In this document: positions 46,404 through 56,400 of the stretch, one piece after another
Numbering within the stretch: the first letter of the stretch is position 1
How the letters are laid out: every line of letters begins with the position of its first letter
From: Gammaproteobacteria bacterium 45_16_T64
GTDB taxonomy: Bacteria > Pseudomonadota > Gammaproteobacteria > Pseudomonadales > Ketobacteraceae
Assembly (NCBI GenBank): GCA_002162955.1
Contig: MABD01000037.1
Span: forward strand, 464,573 to 528,572
Direction: 5' to 3'
DNA length: 64,000 bases
The notes under the pieces: generated by a model
Told to the model about the DNA's origin: nothing
The model's input: only the letters and a program-made list of their open reading frames with translations
Database searches by the model: none
Program-made: the position numbers and the translations under genes

Positions 46404-46979
46404 ATGGCCACACAATACCCCGAAATTTCTGACAAACTACAATCCTTTATCGAAGATCAAAAAATCTTCTTCGTTGGCACCGCTACTGCGGATAGCCGAG
46501 TCAATATTTCACCTAAAGGTATGGATTCCTTTCGTATTCTCGGCAAAAATCGCATCGCTTGGCTTAATATTACCGGCAGCGGCAACGAGACCGCTGCCCA
46601 TGTGCAAGAGAATGACCGCATGACCATCATGTTTGCCGCATTTGAGGGGAAACCAATGATTCTTCGTCTTTATGGGCATGCCAAAGCCATTCACCGGAAT
46701 GACGCCGAGTGGGAAGAACTCTATGCAAATTTCCCTGACATGGTAAGCGCGCGACAGATATTTGATCTATCGGTGGATTTGGTGCAGGTCTCCTGCGGCA
46801 TGGCAGTGCCTTTCTTCGACTTTTCAGAGGATAGAAACCAGCTACGGGATTGGGCTGACAAGCAAGGCGAAGATGGCATCAAACAGTACTGGGAAAAGAA
46901 AAATCAAACCAGTATCGATGGTATTCCCACGCATATTATTGAGAAGAACATTGAAGAGCGCAGCCTAGAAGACGAATAG
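46404..46979 (+). CDS. Pyridoxamine 5'-phosphate oxidase family protein
   Basis: A 191-residue FMN-binding split-barrel protein. IFFVGTATADSRVNISPKGM and AWLNITGSGNETAAHV are the first flavin-contact blocks, and RLYGHAKAIHR lies on the last barrel strand. AAGGA stands before the ATG at 46404; the frame's outer ATG at 46377 lacks support. Such proteins are flavin- or F420-type reductases of unknown substrate rather than true PdxH. It is followed, convergently, by the GMC oxidoreductase gene. Confidence 0.87.
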   Translation: MATQYPEISDKLQSFIEDQKIFFVGTATADSRVNISPKGMDSFRILGKNRIAWLNITGSGNETAAHVQENDRMTIMFAAFEGKPMILRLYGHAKAIHRNDAEWEELYANFPDMVSARQIFDLSVDLVQVSCGMAVPFFDFSEDRNQLRDWADKQGEDGIKQYWEKKNQTSIDGIPTHIIEKNIEERSLEDE

Positions 46980-47011
46980 CGCTCTCCATAGTTTACTGCC
47001 CAGCCCCCCGC

Positions 47012-48568
47012 CTAAGCCATCGCCTCCAACATCTTATCAGCGATATAGGTAGATAGCGCATACACGGTGATTTGTGGGTTCACAATCACCGAGGTGGGAA
47101 ACAAGCTCGCGTCCGCCACATACAAGCCACGGATATCATGGCTTTGACCCTGCCCATCCACCACCGATTTGCTCTTATCCGGCCCCATCCGCATAGTGCC
47201 CTGCGGATGATAAGAGATCATACGCATCGTATGAGGTTCATTTTCAAGCAGGTCTATTTGCTGATCAAGCTCCTCTAATGAACGCACTTCCGTTTTCTTG
47301 ATGGTAGGCAACAATACGCGCTTGGCACCTGCAGCCAAAAAGACCTTCGCAGCCTCTTTTATCACCCGTTGCATAGTCGGGAAGTCTTCATCCGAAATAT
47401 CGTAATCAATCACTTTCTTATCGCCGTCATAGTAAATATGCCCGACGTTATGATCATGAAATAGCGTCACCATCGAACACATATTCTTGGCGTTAGACAT
47501 AAACGACACATAATCCTTTCCCGTGCCAGGTTCTCCCGCCATAGCAATCTCAACCGGGCCAGAACCGCCGCCTTCAAGAATAAAACCGCCCTTATCCGGA
47601 TGTTCAAATTCATCCACATAACTGCCTAAGGCGGCACCCCGCCAAGCATGCACCTCTTCATCAAATTCAGCCAACATAAGGGTGGAGGGATGACAGGCAA
47701 AGTTCTTTCCCACTTGGCCGCTGGAATTGCCAAGCTTACTGCGCAAAAAGAGTAACGGACTTTGCACCGCGCCAGCAGAAGAGACGACCGTGTTTGCACG
47801 CACAATGACATCGGCGATTTTTTTACCCGTTGCAGGGTCACGGGTTTCTGCGGTCACCCCCACTGCCTTGCCATCGACATGATCTATTGTCATCGCTCGA
47901 GTATCAGCAAATAATTTCGCTCCGTGACTGATGGCCCAAGGTAAATAGGTGACTAAGCTCGACTGCTTGCGGTCCGATGCACAACCCGACAAACAATGCC
48001 CAGTGAGCCCACAATTCTTAGTATTACGCTTTAGCGGTTTGTGAGAATAACCCAACGCCTTAGCACCACGGTTAAGAATTTGGCTATGCTTAGCAATTTC
48101 ATGAGGTTGATTCTCATGAACAGAAAGGTTCTTTTCTACCCTGTCAAAATACGGCGTTAGGGCTTCTTTGGTTAACGCAGTCAGACCATATTCGCTATTC
48201 CATTTTTCTAAGATGACATCCGGTGTTCTAAAGGTAACCGCCCCGTTCACCACTGTTGAACCACCCACACAACGTCCCTGCAAAATACCCAAGTCCCCTG
48301 TGCTATTCAGCTGCGCCCCTTGATCTTCGTATAGCCACTCCAGCATATCGGGGAATTTTTCGGTAAAATCCTTGGAAGGCACATAGGGCCCCGCTTCAAG
48401 AATAATCACACTCTTACCTGCCGCCGCCATTTCATAGGCGATAACGGCACCGCCTGCACCAGAGCCTACAACCACGACATCAGCAGTCAATTCAATCGTT
48501 GACTCTTTTATATCGGATGCTTGGGTTACCGGTAGTCCTTGCTCGCGGGCCAATTTAACAGTTTTCAT
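47012..48568 (-). CDS. GMC family FAD-dependent oxidoreductase (alcohol dehydrogenase/oxidase type)
   Basis: A 518-residue flavoprotein. GSGAGG (35-40) and ILEAGP bind FAD, GRCVGGSTVVNG is the GMC signature, and HPQGTMRMG plus VNPQITVYAL supply the active-site His and Asn. A cysteine-rich stretch NCGLTGHCLSGCASDRKQS resembles that of long-chain alcohol oxidases and some FAD dehydrogenases with a cysteine-bound centre. No export signal is present. The upstream co-directional gene encodes a Tat-type lipoprotein, so this subunit may be exported by piggy-back. It likely oxidises a long-chain or secondary alcohol. Confidence 0.9.
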   Translation of the reverse strand: MKTVKLAREQGLPVTQASDIKESTIELTADVVVVGSGAGGAVIAYEMAAAGKSVIILEAGPYVPSKDFTEKFPDMLEWLYEDQGAQLNSTGDLGILQGRCVGGSTVVNGAVTFRTPDVILEKWNSEYGLTALTKEALTPYFDRVEKNLSVHENQPHEIAKHSQILNRGAKALGYSHKPLKRNTKNCGLTGHCLSGCASDRKQSSLVTYLPWAISHGAKLFADTRAMTIDHVDGKAVGVTAETRDPATGKKIADVIVRANTVVSSAGAVQSPLLFLRSKLGNSSGQVGKNFACHPSTLMLAEFDEEVHAWRGAALGSYVDEFEHPDKGGFILEGGGSGPVEIAMAGEPGTGKDYVSFMSNAKNMCSMVTLFHDHNVGHIYYDGDKKVIDYDISDEDFPTMQRVIKEAAKVFLAAGAKRVLLPTIKKTEVRSLEELDQQIDLLENEPHTMRMISYHPQGTMRMGPDKSKSVVDGQGQSHDIRGLYVADASLFPTSVIVNPQITVYALSTYIADKMLEAMA

Positions 48569-48604
48569 GGTAATGGTTTCTCATTATATTTTTTATGTCT
48601 GCAG

Positions 48605-49237
48605 TTACGCAGTGGGAAGTGGCGCATTACCTAATGACGGTAAATTCCATTTTTTAGACACCGGACCATCAAACTCAATAGGCTTCCAGGTTTGTTCATC
48701 CCGCCAGTAGCCAATATAAATAAACTTCTTCATCGCCGTCACTACAGCACGCTGAATAAATAAGCCCGAGCTTTGACACGCTTCTATATGCTCCCACGCA
48801 TCGTCATTATCTAATTGAGAAAACCGAGTCAACTCAGCAGAAAATATTGAGCTGTATTCAAACAAATCAAACAGTACCAATACATCCTCGCGCGTGGAGG
48901 CATTCATCACCCCCAGCATCGCATCAATATTCGCGATCACAGGTACCGCATCAGGAGGGGTTAAAATAGAGCCTTCGACAGGCAATAACACAGAGATTAA
49001 CTTATCGAACAACGGTATATGCTTGGCTGACAAATAGTGAATTCCGTCAGGTAATGTCCCCACAGGCGCTGAACATCCCCCCAAGGACAATCCCGTGGAT
49101 ATTCCCGCCCCCAGAACCAAACCCGCCTTAAGAAATGAGCGGCGGTTTAATGCGTGAACCGCAGACCCTACGCTAGCGGACACATCAGACCCACATTGCG
49201 CCTGAAACTCTGCCGCTACCCTCTGTGACAACGTCAT
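48605..49237 (-). CDS. Tat-signal lipoprotein, gluconate 2-dehydrogenase subunit 3-like
   Basis: A 211-residue protein. NRRSFLKAG at about 31-39 is a twin-arginine motif, followed by a hydrophobic stretch and a lipobox LGGC with Cys55: a Tat-exported lipoprotein. The mature domain resembles the small subunit (subunit 3) of FAD-dependent sugar and alcohol dehydrogenases. GGGGAGAG precedes the ATG at 49237. It lies 36 bases before the GMC gene, the usual small-subunit/large-subunit order. It probably carries the GMC protein across the inner membrane and anchors it. The subunit-3 call is moderate. Confidence 0.78.
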   Translation of the reverse strand: MTLSQRVAAEFQAQCGSDVSASVGSAVHALNRRSFLKAGLVLGAGISTGLSLGGCSAPVGTLPDGIHYLSAKHIPLFDKLISVLLPVEGSILTPPDAVPVIANIDAMLGVMNASTREDVLVLFDLFEYSSIFSAELTRFSQLDNDDAWEHIEACQSSGLFIQRAVVTAMKKFIYIGYWRDEQTWKPIEFDGPVSKKWNLPSLGNAPLPTA

Positions 49238-49348
49238 TGTACTCTCCCCTTTTCGAGAATGAATCACATGCAAGTTTTCAGGCTACCCAAAATTAGCGTA
49301 GCCACACATGACCAAATAGTACAAAACGCCTGTCACTTATCGTCAACG

Positions 49349-51115
49349 CTACTCCGAATCAGGGGATGCTACCAAACCTAAAAACTTAATGAGATCAAGT
49401 TTGCTGCCTTCAATATCAATCTCACCAGAAGCAAATGCCACGAGTGGATTCGTCGTTTTGGCGGCCATCTCTTTCCACAGCGTCGATGGCAATGTCACCG
49501 TGATATCGGCATTCGGCTGTAAGTACGGCTCCACCTCCAACACACCAACGCGCAATGATAAGGAATACTGTTGATCCACATCGGGAAAGGTAAAATTAAT
49601 CACCCGCTGTAAATCACCCGCAGCTTCTATATTCAAGTTCACCGACATCGACTGAAAGATACCGTCTAACGGCAAACCATGTACCATGGATTTTTTAGTC
49701 GGAATCGTTAACCCCGCCTCAAATCCCTCTGCCAATTCATTGGCTTGGGTTAGATAATAATGTCGCGCATTAGGGTTTGATTCCGCCTCACCCAAAGCCG
49801 ACAAAGACTGCTGACGAATAGAATCTACCGCCACCGACTGTACTGCCAATACACGAAGGTAATCCGTTAGCTCCAGCGCCCATTGATATTGCTGCTGCTC
49901 ATAAGCCTTCAAAGCCTGTTGATACAACCCCTTCTCACCCCCAGCCAACTCCGCCATATGCCTCGCCTTCTGCACCGGCGGCAGCGGATTCAGCGAACTA
50001 GGATTACCGTCAAACCACCCAAGGTACCCGCTAAACACAGACCGCACCGACCAATTCACTTGCCCATAAAACTCATCCAAAAAGGGCGATGCCAATAGAT
50101 GCTCCGGCAGCTTCACCTTTTCGACAATCTCATCCGGGGTTAATCCTCGGTTCATCCAATACACCGTTTGATCATGCACAAACTGAATGGCGTCACGATA
50201 ATCCGTCAACGTTCGATCAATCAGCGCTTCACCGATAACAGGTCGAGTATGAGAAGGCACTAAGAATGCCGGACGCAACTTACGCATTTTATCGATGCTT
50301 TTCGCCCACGCGATAACATCCCGATAGGAAGTGCCTCGAATGGTATAAAGATTGGGAAACGCCTTATACACATTATCGCCGGGCATCAGCACTTTCTGTT
50401 TTGGTAACCACACAAATAGCTGATCATTGGTCTCACCTGGGGCATGGACCAGCTCCACATCAATACCGGCAATAGTGACCGCCATTGACGATGAAAAAGT
50501 TTTGGTGGGGCGCAACACATCTAAGGTAGACCCAGGGCCAATGCCCAAGTGAGGCCCTATGCCTGCATTTTCCAGCGCCTCCCCCTCTAAGTGAGAACCA
50601 AACATGCGGGCACTACGCACCCGTATAATGGGCCGGATCACATTCACCACACGATCAATATAATAAGACGTGGTTTCGTGGGCATACACATCCACATCCT
50701 CCGATTCAGCAAAGCCTTTCGCCCCAAAGATATGGTCCGCATGATTATGGGTATAGATGATAGCCACAATGGGTTTTTGAGATATCTGGCGGAACGCCTG
50801 CTTAACGGCCTCCGCCTCCTCGATGGTTTCCATGGTATCGATGATCACCAAGCCATCGTCACCTTCCAACATAATGGAGTTTGCCAATCCGTAACCCACC
50901 GCGACCCATACACCGTCGGTGACCTTAATCACTTCTTTAGTAAACTCCTTGGTATGCTCCGCTAAATCACGGGGGGCACGCACATCCCCCGTAGATTGAG
51001 ATGAGCTAGGGGCATCACAGCCCGTAATCACCAACGACAACAACAGTGCGAACACCATCAACACCCGTATTCTCTGGCTTACACACTTTACTGCACTCGA
51101 CATCACACCGGACAT
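49349..51115 (-). CDS. Alkylsulfatase-like MBL-fold lipoprotein
   Basis: A 588-residue protein. The signal ends in ITGC (Cys33), followed by Asp, the +2 residue that retains lipoproteins in the inner membrane of enterobacteria. YTHNHADHIFGAKGF (about 121-135) holds the zinc ligands, and HETTSYYIDRVV plus FGSHLEGE follow as in SdsA1/Bds1 alkylsulfatases. The middle is a helical dimerisation region, and the last ~120 residues an SCP2-like domain (VTLPSTLWKEM). It would cleave alkyl sulfate esters to alcohols. It is divergent from a LysR gene, with GGAG before the ATG. Slightly shorter than SdsA1. Confidence 0.87.
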   Translation of the reverse strand: MSGVMSSAVKCVSQRIRVLMVFALLLSLVITGCDAPSSSQSTGDVRAPRDLAEHTKEFTKEVIKVTDGVWVAVGYGLANSIMLEGDDGLVIIDTMETIEEAEAVKQAFRQISQKPIVAIIYTHNHADHIFGAKGFAESEDVDVYAHETTSYYIDRVVNVIRPIIRVRSARMFGSHLEGEALENAGIGPHLGIGPGSTLDVLRPTKTFSSSMAVTIAGIDVELVHAPGETNDQLFVWLPKQKVLMPGDNVYKAFPNLYTIRGTSYRDVIAWAKSIDKMRKLRPAFLVPSHTRPVIGEALIDRTLTDYRDAIQFVHDQTVYWMNRGLTPDEIVEKVKLPEHLLASPFLDEFYGQVNWSVRSVFSGYLGWFDGNPSSLNPLPPVQKARHMAELAGGEKGLYQQALKAYEQQQYQWALELTDYLRVLAVQSVAVDSIRQQSLSALGEAESNPNARHYYLTQANELAEGFEAGLTIPTKKSMVHGLPLDGIFQSMSVNLNIEAAGDLQRVINFTFPDVDQQYSLSLRVGVLEVEPYLQPNADITVTLPSTLWKEMAAKTTNPLVAFASGEIDIEGSKLDLIKFLGLVASPDSE

Positions 51116-51203
51116 AACATCTCCACCACACGATTAAGTTATCTCTATACGCTATACTCGGGGATAACATTCTTCAAATTGATATTTACTATATAAAACA
51201 TTC

Positions 51204-52112
51204 ATGAAACTTAATTTACGTGCTATCGACTTGAATTTATTGACAGTTTTTGACGCCCTGATGGCAGAAGGAAAACTGTCCTTAGCGGCTGAAAAGCTCA
51301 ATATGACGCAACCCGCCGCCAGTAATGCATTGCAACGACTGCGGGTGACCCTCAACGATGAGCTGTTTATCCGCACCCGCAACGGCATGATCCCCACGCA
51401 CCGGGCAAAAGAGTTGCACCTTCCGATTGCCGAGGCATTAACTCTAATTGCTAGTAGTTTAGGCGAAGAACCCAGTTTTGACGTGGCAACCAGCCACCGC
51501 ACCTTTACCATTGCCGCCACGGATTACGGGGAAACCGTGTTACTGAACCGGCTTATGGCGCAAACCCAACATAACCGAGGTATTTCCTTTATCTTGTCCG
51601 GCAACCCAGGGGAGCACCACAACAACCGACTGGCCCAAGGTGAGCTGGATCTGATAATCGACTACACCATTGAGGGCGACCGTAATCTTGAGTACGAACA
51701 ACTCACCTCAGAAGAAGTGGTGCTGATAGCCAATCAACACCACCCTCGCATTCAAGGACAATGCAGCAAAGAACAGTATTTTCACGAATACCATGTGGTA
51801 CTACCGCAACGGGGCAAAAACGCTCGCCCATTGGAAACCCTTATCGACGACACCCTTAAAAAACGCAATATCGCCGCCCAAGTCACCCAGTTCAGTGCCA
51901 TGCCACCGTTGGTGGGCGATAGTGATTTGATCGCCGTCATGCCCCGTAGACAGGCAGAAATCTTTAAGGACGCCTTTGGCTTAGCGCTCCTACCACTACC
52001 TTTTGATTTACCCGCTATACCGCTATTTCAAAGCTGGCACCATACCCGCAATAACGACCCCGCATTACTGTGGTTACGCCAAGCCCTCATCCACTCATTA
52101 CGCGTCGGGTAA
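51204..52112 (+). CDS. LysR-type transcriptional regulator
   Basis: A 302-residue LysR regulator. The N-terminal helix-turn-helix is LSLAAEKLNMTQPAASNALQ followed by RLRVTLNDELFIRTRNGM. The remainder is a periplasmic-binding-like effector domain beginning TFTIAATDYGETVLL. It is divergent from the alkylsulfatase-like gene with 88 bases between starts and is the likely regulator of the sulfatase/GMC genes. The P-loop kinase gene follows after six bases, so the two are probably co-transcribed. Confidence 0.92.
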   Translation: MKLNLRAIDLNLLTVFDALMAEGKLSLAAEKLNMTQPAASNALQRLRVTLNDELFIRTRNGMIPTHRAKELHLPIAEALTLIASSLGEEPSFDVATSHRTFTIAATDYGETVLLNRLMAQTQHNRGISFILSGNPGEHHNNRLAQGELDLIIDYTIEGDRNLEYEQLTSEEVVLIANQHHPRIQGQCSKEQYFHEYHVVLPQRGKNARPLETLIDDTLKKRNIAAQVTQFSAMPPLVGDSDLIAVMPRRQAEIFKDAFGLALLPLPFDLPAIPLFQSWHHTRNNDPALLWLRQALIHSLRVG

Positions 52113-52118
52113 ATCCAT

Positions 52119-52775
52119 ATGACCCCAGCACTGCCCATTCAATCTACCGCCGAAAAACTCATACGACAGCATAAGAAACATGCTTTAGCCAATAACCCTC
52201 CCTTAATGGTGGGTACTTCTGGCATCGATGGCTCCGGCAAAGGCTATATCACCCACCAGCTACACACCGCATTAACAGCACAGGGCCTGCGTTGCCACAC
52301 CATTGGCTGCGATGGCTGGTTAGCCCTACCCAATAAACGCTTTGCCAACAGCCAAAGTCCACTGGATGCGGGTGAACACTTCTACCGCCATGGTTTTCGG
52401 TACGCAGAGATGCGCACCTTACTACTGGAACCCCTACGTCAATTCGGCCAGATCGATTACACTGCGCAACATGCTACACCCGATAATAGCCCGCACTTCC
52501 AGCCTTATCATTACCAGATTCCACCAGTAGACATCCTTCTGGTGGAAGGTATATTCCTGTTTCAACCTGCCTTTAAATTCGACTACAAAATCTGGATCGA
52601 ATGCTCCTTTGACAGCGCATTACAGCGGGCAATAACCCGTAATCAAGAAGGCCTAACCGAAGAACAATTGATTCTTGACTACAAGACCATATACTTCCCC
52701 GCTCAGCGGGTGCATTTCAAACACGACAACCCAACACAGCAGGCCGATTGTATCCTCAATAACGAAACCATTTAG
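52119..52775 (+). CDS. P-loop kinase, uridine kinase/pantothenate kinase-like
   Basis: A 218-residue P-loop NTPase. Walker A is GTSGIDGSGKGYI near residues 33-45. A CDGWLALPNKRF segment follows where uridine kinases have the substrate-binding Asp, and VDILLVEGIFLFQ corresponds to the Walker B-like strand. It resembles the uridine kinase-like proteins found beside unrelated genes; the phosphate acceptor is unknown. It begins six bases after the LysR gene and precedes the methyltransferase gene by 27 bases. Confidence 0.82.
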   Translation: MTPALPIQSTAEKLIRQHKKHALANNPPLMVGTSGIDGSGKGYITHQLHTALTAQGLRCHTIGCDGWLALPNKRFANSQSPLDAGEHFYRHGFRYAEMRTLLLEPLRQFGQIDYTAQHATPDNSPHFQPYHYQIPPVDILLVEGIFLFQPAFKFDYKIWIECSFDSALQRAITRNQEGLTEEQLILDYKTIYFPAQRVHFKHDNPTQQADCILNNETI

Positions 52776-52802
52776 CCGCTAGAAGTAAACATAGAGAACA
52801 TT

Positions 52803-53318
52803 ATGACAAAGCATAACGTGAGCATTGGCCTTAGTAATCCCAAAAGCGCAGAGAATGTCGGCTCCGTACTGCGAGCATCCGGTTGCTTTGGGGTCGATGA
52901 TATTTACTTCACCGGTGAACGTTATGCTCGCGCCGCCAAATACAATACCGATACCAAAAACGCCAATCAAAAGATTGCCGTCACCCGCGTTGAGCACCTT
53001 CTAGAACTGCTGGATAGCGACTGCAAAGTGGTCTGTGTAGAGCTGGTTGAAGGCGCAATCGCACTACCCCACTTCGAGCACCCTGAAAAAGCCTGTTATA
53101 TCTTTGGCCCTGAAGACGGCACACTGAAACAAGAGATCGTCGATAAAGCCGATGCCGTCGTTTACATCCCGACCGTGGGCTGCCTTAACCTCGCCGCCAC
53201 CGTTAATGTGGTGCTTTACGACCGTGTCGCCAAGTCAGATTTATCCTTTGCTAACGATGCGCTTATTCGCACCAGTCGCGACCAAAATAACCATGTAAAA
53301 GTGAACAGCAAAGGCTAG
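52803..53318 (+). CDS. TrmH/SpoU-type RNA 2'-O-methyltransferase
   Basis: A 171-residue SPOUT methyltransferase. Motif 1 is NPKSAENVGSVLRA with the catalytic Arg, motif 2 is YIFGPEDGTL, and motif 3 is VGCLNLAATVNVVLYDR, which forms the knotted SAM site. It would methylate a ribose in tRNA or rRNA; the target is not readable from sequence. It lacks the N-terminal extension of larger TrmH-type enzymes. It is the last ordinary housekeeping-type gene before the large effector-like gene. Confidence 0.9.
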   Translation: MTKHNVSIGLSNPKSAENVGSVLRASGCFGVDDIYFTGERYARAAKYNTDTKNANQKIAVTRVEHLLELLDSDCKVVCVELVEGAIALPHFEHPEKACYIFGPEDGTLKQEIVDKADAVVYIPTVGCLNLAATVNVVLYDRVAKSDLSFANDALIRTSRDQNNHVKVNSKG

Positions 53319-53448
53319 CAGCTTGTTTCGCTAGTCCAATATCTTACTATCCTGTGCCATATCCCCCCTAATTCCTTACGCCCCCCTTGTCTATATAGCT
53401 GAATTTCCACCGTAAATGCCCCTTCGGGCACAAGGACGATGTACCGCT

Positions 53449-56400
53449 ATGACCAAGAAACTCGCTGACGCAGTGTTTGCAATGAACAAGGTAAACATCC
53501 GTGTACTCGACCTTACTGTGCCCCCTGGTTATTTCCCCATACTGCCCCTGCGTTATAGCACCGTCGACAAAATAGACACGCTATTAGCAAGCCGCGATGC
53601 ATTCCACGATAATCCTGATAATGCAGACGAAACCCAACAGATCAACTCGCTTATCAGCCGACTAGAAAATAGGGAGTTTACCCAGCAGCTACTACGACCG
53701 GGCTGGTTGTACGTCTACAGAGATGGGCATCTCTTTAAGGAATACCAGGTTAAGCCAGAGCAAGACAGCTGTGACAAGCCAGACGTTGAAGCCTCAGTTA
53801 TGCTACTACAGGAAGTTGAGCTACAAGACGAACAGGGCAAAGACGAGCGAGAAGCCAACGGCGACACTAATATCTTTGTTATGGTGCCCGAAACTGGTCA
53901 CTATGAAATCGCCTATTCCGAATTCCAATGGCCCTGGCTGCGTATCAACTCCTTTGGTGGCATCGCCAAGACCCCTGAGGATGACGACAGCGTCAAGCGC
54001 CCCTTCCTGATGAAAGGCACGCCATCCCCAGAAAGCGATGAAGGCCTGGTAAACGGAGACAAAAAAACCACCCAATCCCTACGACAAGCCCGTATGCGCG
54101 TGGTTGACCCCGCGGAGCGCTCCAACGATATCGTCACCACCAAACACGAAGGTGGCACCGACGATTTCCTCACTCTGCTTACCGAAAATATCACGAACAT
54201 TCTCCCAGACCTTACAAAGCACAACAAGAAACAAAAAGAACGCATGGAGCAAACCGTTGTATGTACCCTATACGACAATACCGATATCTCTAACGAATTA
54301 ACCAAGCGTCTCGATATCGCCTGGCAATACCTTGAAAGCGTTGTCGCTGACGTACAAAACCCAGAGCATGTAAAAGACTCACCCTTAGATAAAAAATACC
54401 CCATGGCAAAATGGCACAGCACCGCCATGCTAAGCCAAGCGTTAATCTATCAACGCCCCAAAGACATTGACGGTAGCACCCTGTGGCAACGGGACAAAGG
54501 CTATAAAGAAGTCAAAGACCGGTTAGACCATAACGAAATTCGCAACACACTACAGATTGATAAACTCAATGCGCTAAACAATCTGATCAACCACACCAAA
54601 AACGACATTGCCGACTGGTTTGAAGATACCTACTACAGCGACTGCCGCTGCTTTACCCTCATAGAGCAGCTTCACGCTGAGTTGATGGATTATGAATCCC
54701 TGCCACAAATTGAAGACGACCCTTCTGCAGACATTGATACTCCTGAAGAACCCTTATCCATTCTACCCGGCGAGCCACAATATCAGTGTTACCTTTACCA
54801 TAAAATCACCAAGCTCTTCTATCGCCTAGGCGATAGGCCCAAAAGCCTAGATTTGGTATTAAAAGGTGATGCGAGCAGCACCGCAAAGCTAGAACGCGAA
54901 AATAACGACGACCGTGGTAAGAAGTTGGTTTTCCAACTATTTGCCCACGAGAGTGACTTCTTTTTACATAAATTGTTGTTTAAAACCGACGACCCCGTGT
55001 TCACCTATGAAAAAGCCTTTGGTGAAGAATTACGTGCAGCCGATGAGCGTTACCAACAATCCCTAACGTTAGCCCAAGAAAAAAGCGACACGATGGCAGC
55101 AGCCGATCAAGCAATACGATCGGACGATCCAGAACTCATAGAAAATCAACAAGCCTTAGTGCAACACCGTGCAGAACTAGACGAAGTAGAACGCAGAATT
55201 ACCGAAGCGACACAAGCGCAACAAGACGCCAACAGCCCTAACCCAGATGAGCCAGAAAATGCCGCATCGCTGGCATCTCTATCAGAAATAACAGCATTCA
55301 AAGATGACATGTTTGCTGATACCGCCTTTCTACAAAACAATGAATCCATCTGGCAATCATTACACAAACGCGCAATAGACGACCAAGCGGAACGCCAAGA
55401 ACAACTCTCGTACTATCAGACGTTACTCATTGCCGTCACCGGTGACGAAAAAGAAGAAGCCGAAGCACAAGGTCAGATCGATGTACTCGAAACCAGCATT
55501 GATGACCTCGACACACAAATACTCAACTTCAAACAACAAAAATCGCGGGCCAGCAAACTTGCCCAGCTAAGCCTAAAGCAGCTTGAACTGGCGGAACTGC
55601 AATTATCCCTAGTGAAACTAGAATCACAATCAGCCCAGTACAACAACTATCATGCAGTCGAGTCCCTAGAGGAAGAAAAGCAGATTGCTCAAGCTAAGGT
55701 CACGATGACCCAAGAGCGTCAAAAACTTCTAGAGGGCATTCATGCACGAGAGAATGAAATAGCGCGACAAGCAGAATTTACTAAAATATCTGAAGAGTTT
55801 GCGCAACGCGAAGACTCTGAAAGCAATGAGCCACTGGATATTCAAGTTCCTCGACGTATGTTGCTATTTGTCATGACCCTTATCGGCATAGCAGATGAAT
55901 TGATAAAACTGAATAATGAAAAAGCCCATAAACAGCAGATCATAAACACAGAAATCAGCATACGTCGAATTACCATCGTTCTTGGTTTTTCTTACAGCCC
56001 GCTAACAGTACAACAGATGCAAGACGCTGCATCACTCAACCCTGCGATACTACCGAATGACAGCCAATCCCCCTCGCATCTGAGAAACGCCAATCTATTA
56101 GATCAAACCGCAGACAACTGGCGTCAAGAAAAATTGGCAGCGCAATACAAAGCCAATGTTGATAGTCTCGATGACGTACTAGACAATGCACGTGATCGAC
56201 TCACAAACTTAGATTCCATTCAGAAAAAAGAAATATCCACACTACAAAATAATAAAAAGGCTGCACTAGAACGATTCGACGAGCGCTATAGTAATAGACG
56301 GTCACTATACAATGATCAAATCACATCTGCGAAACAAAGAATAGCCAAACTAAAAAGCGAGATCAGCACCCACAAGGCAGACATCGCCAATCTAAACAAA

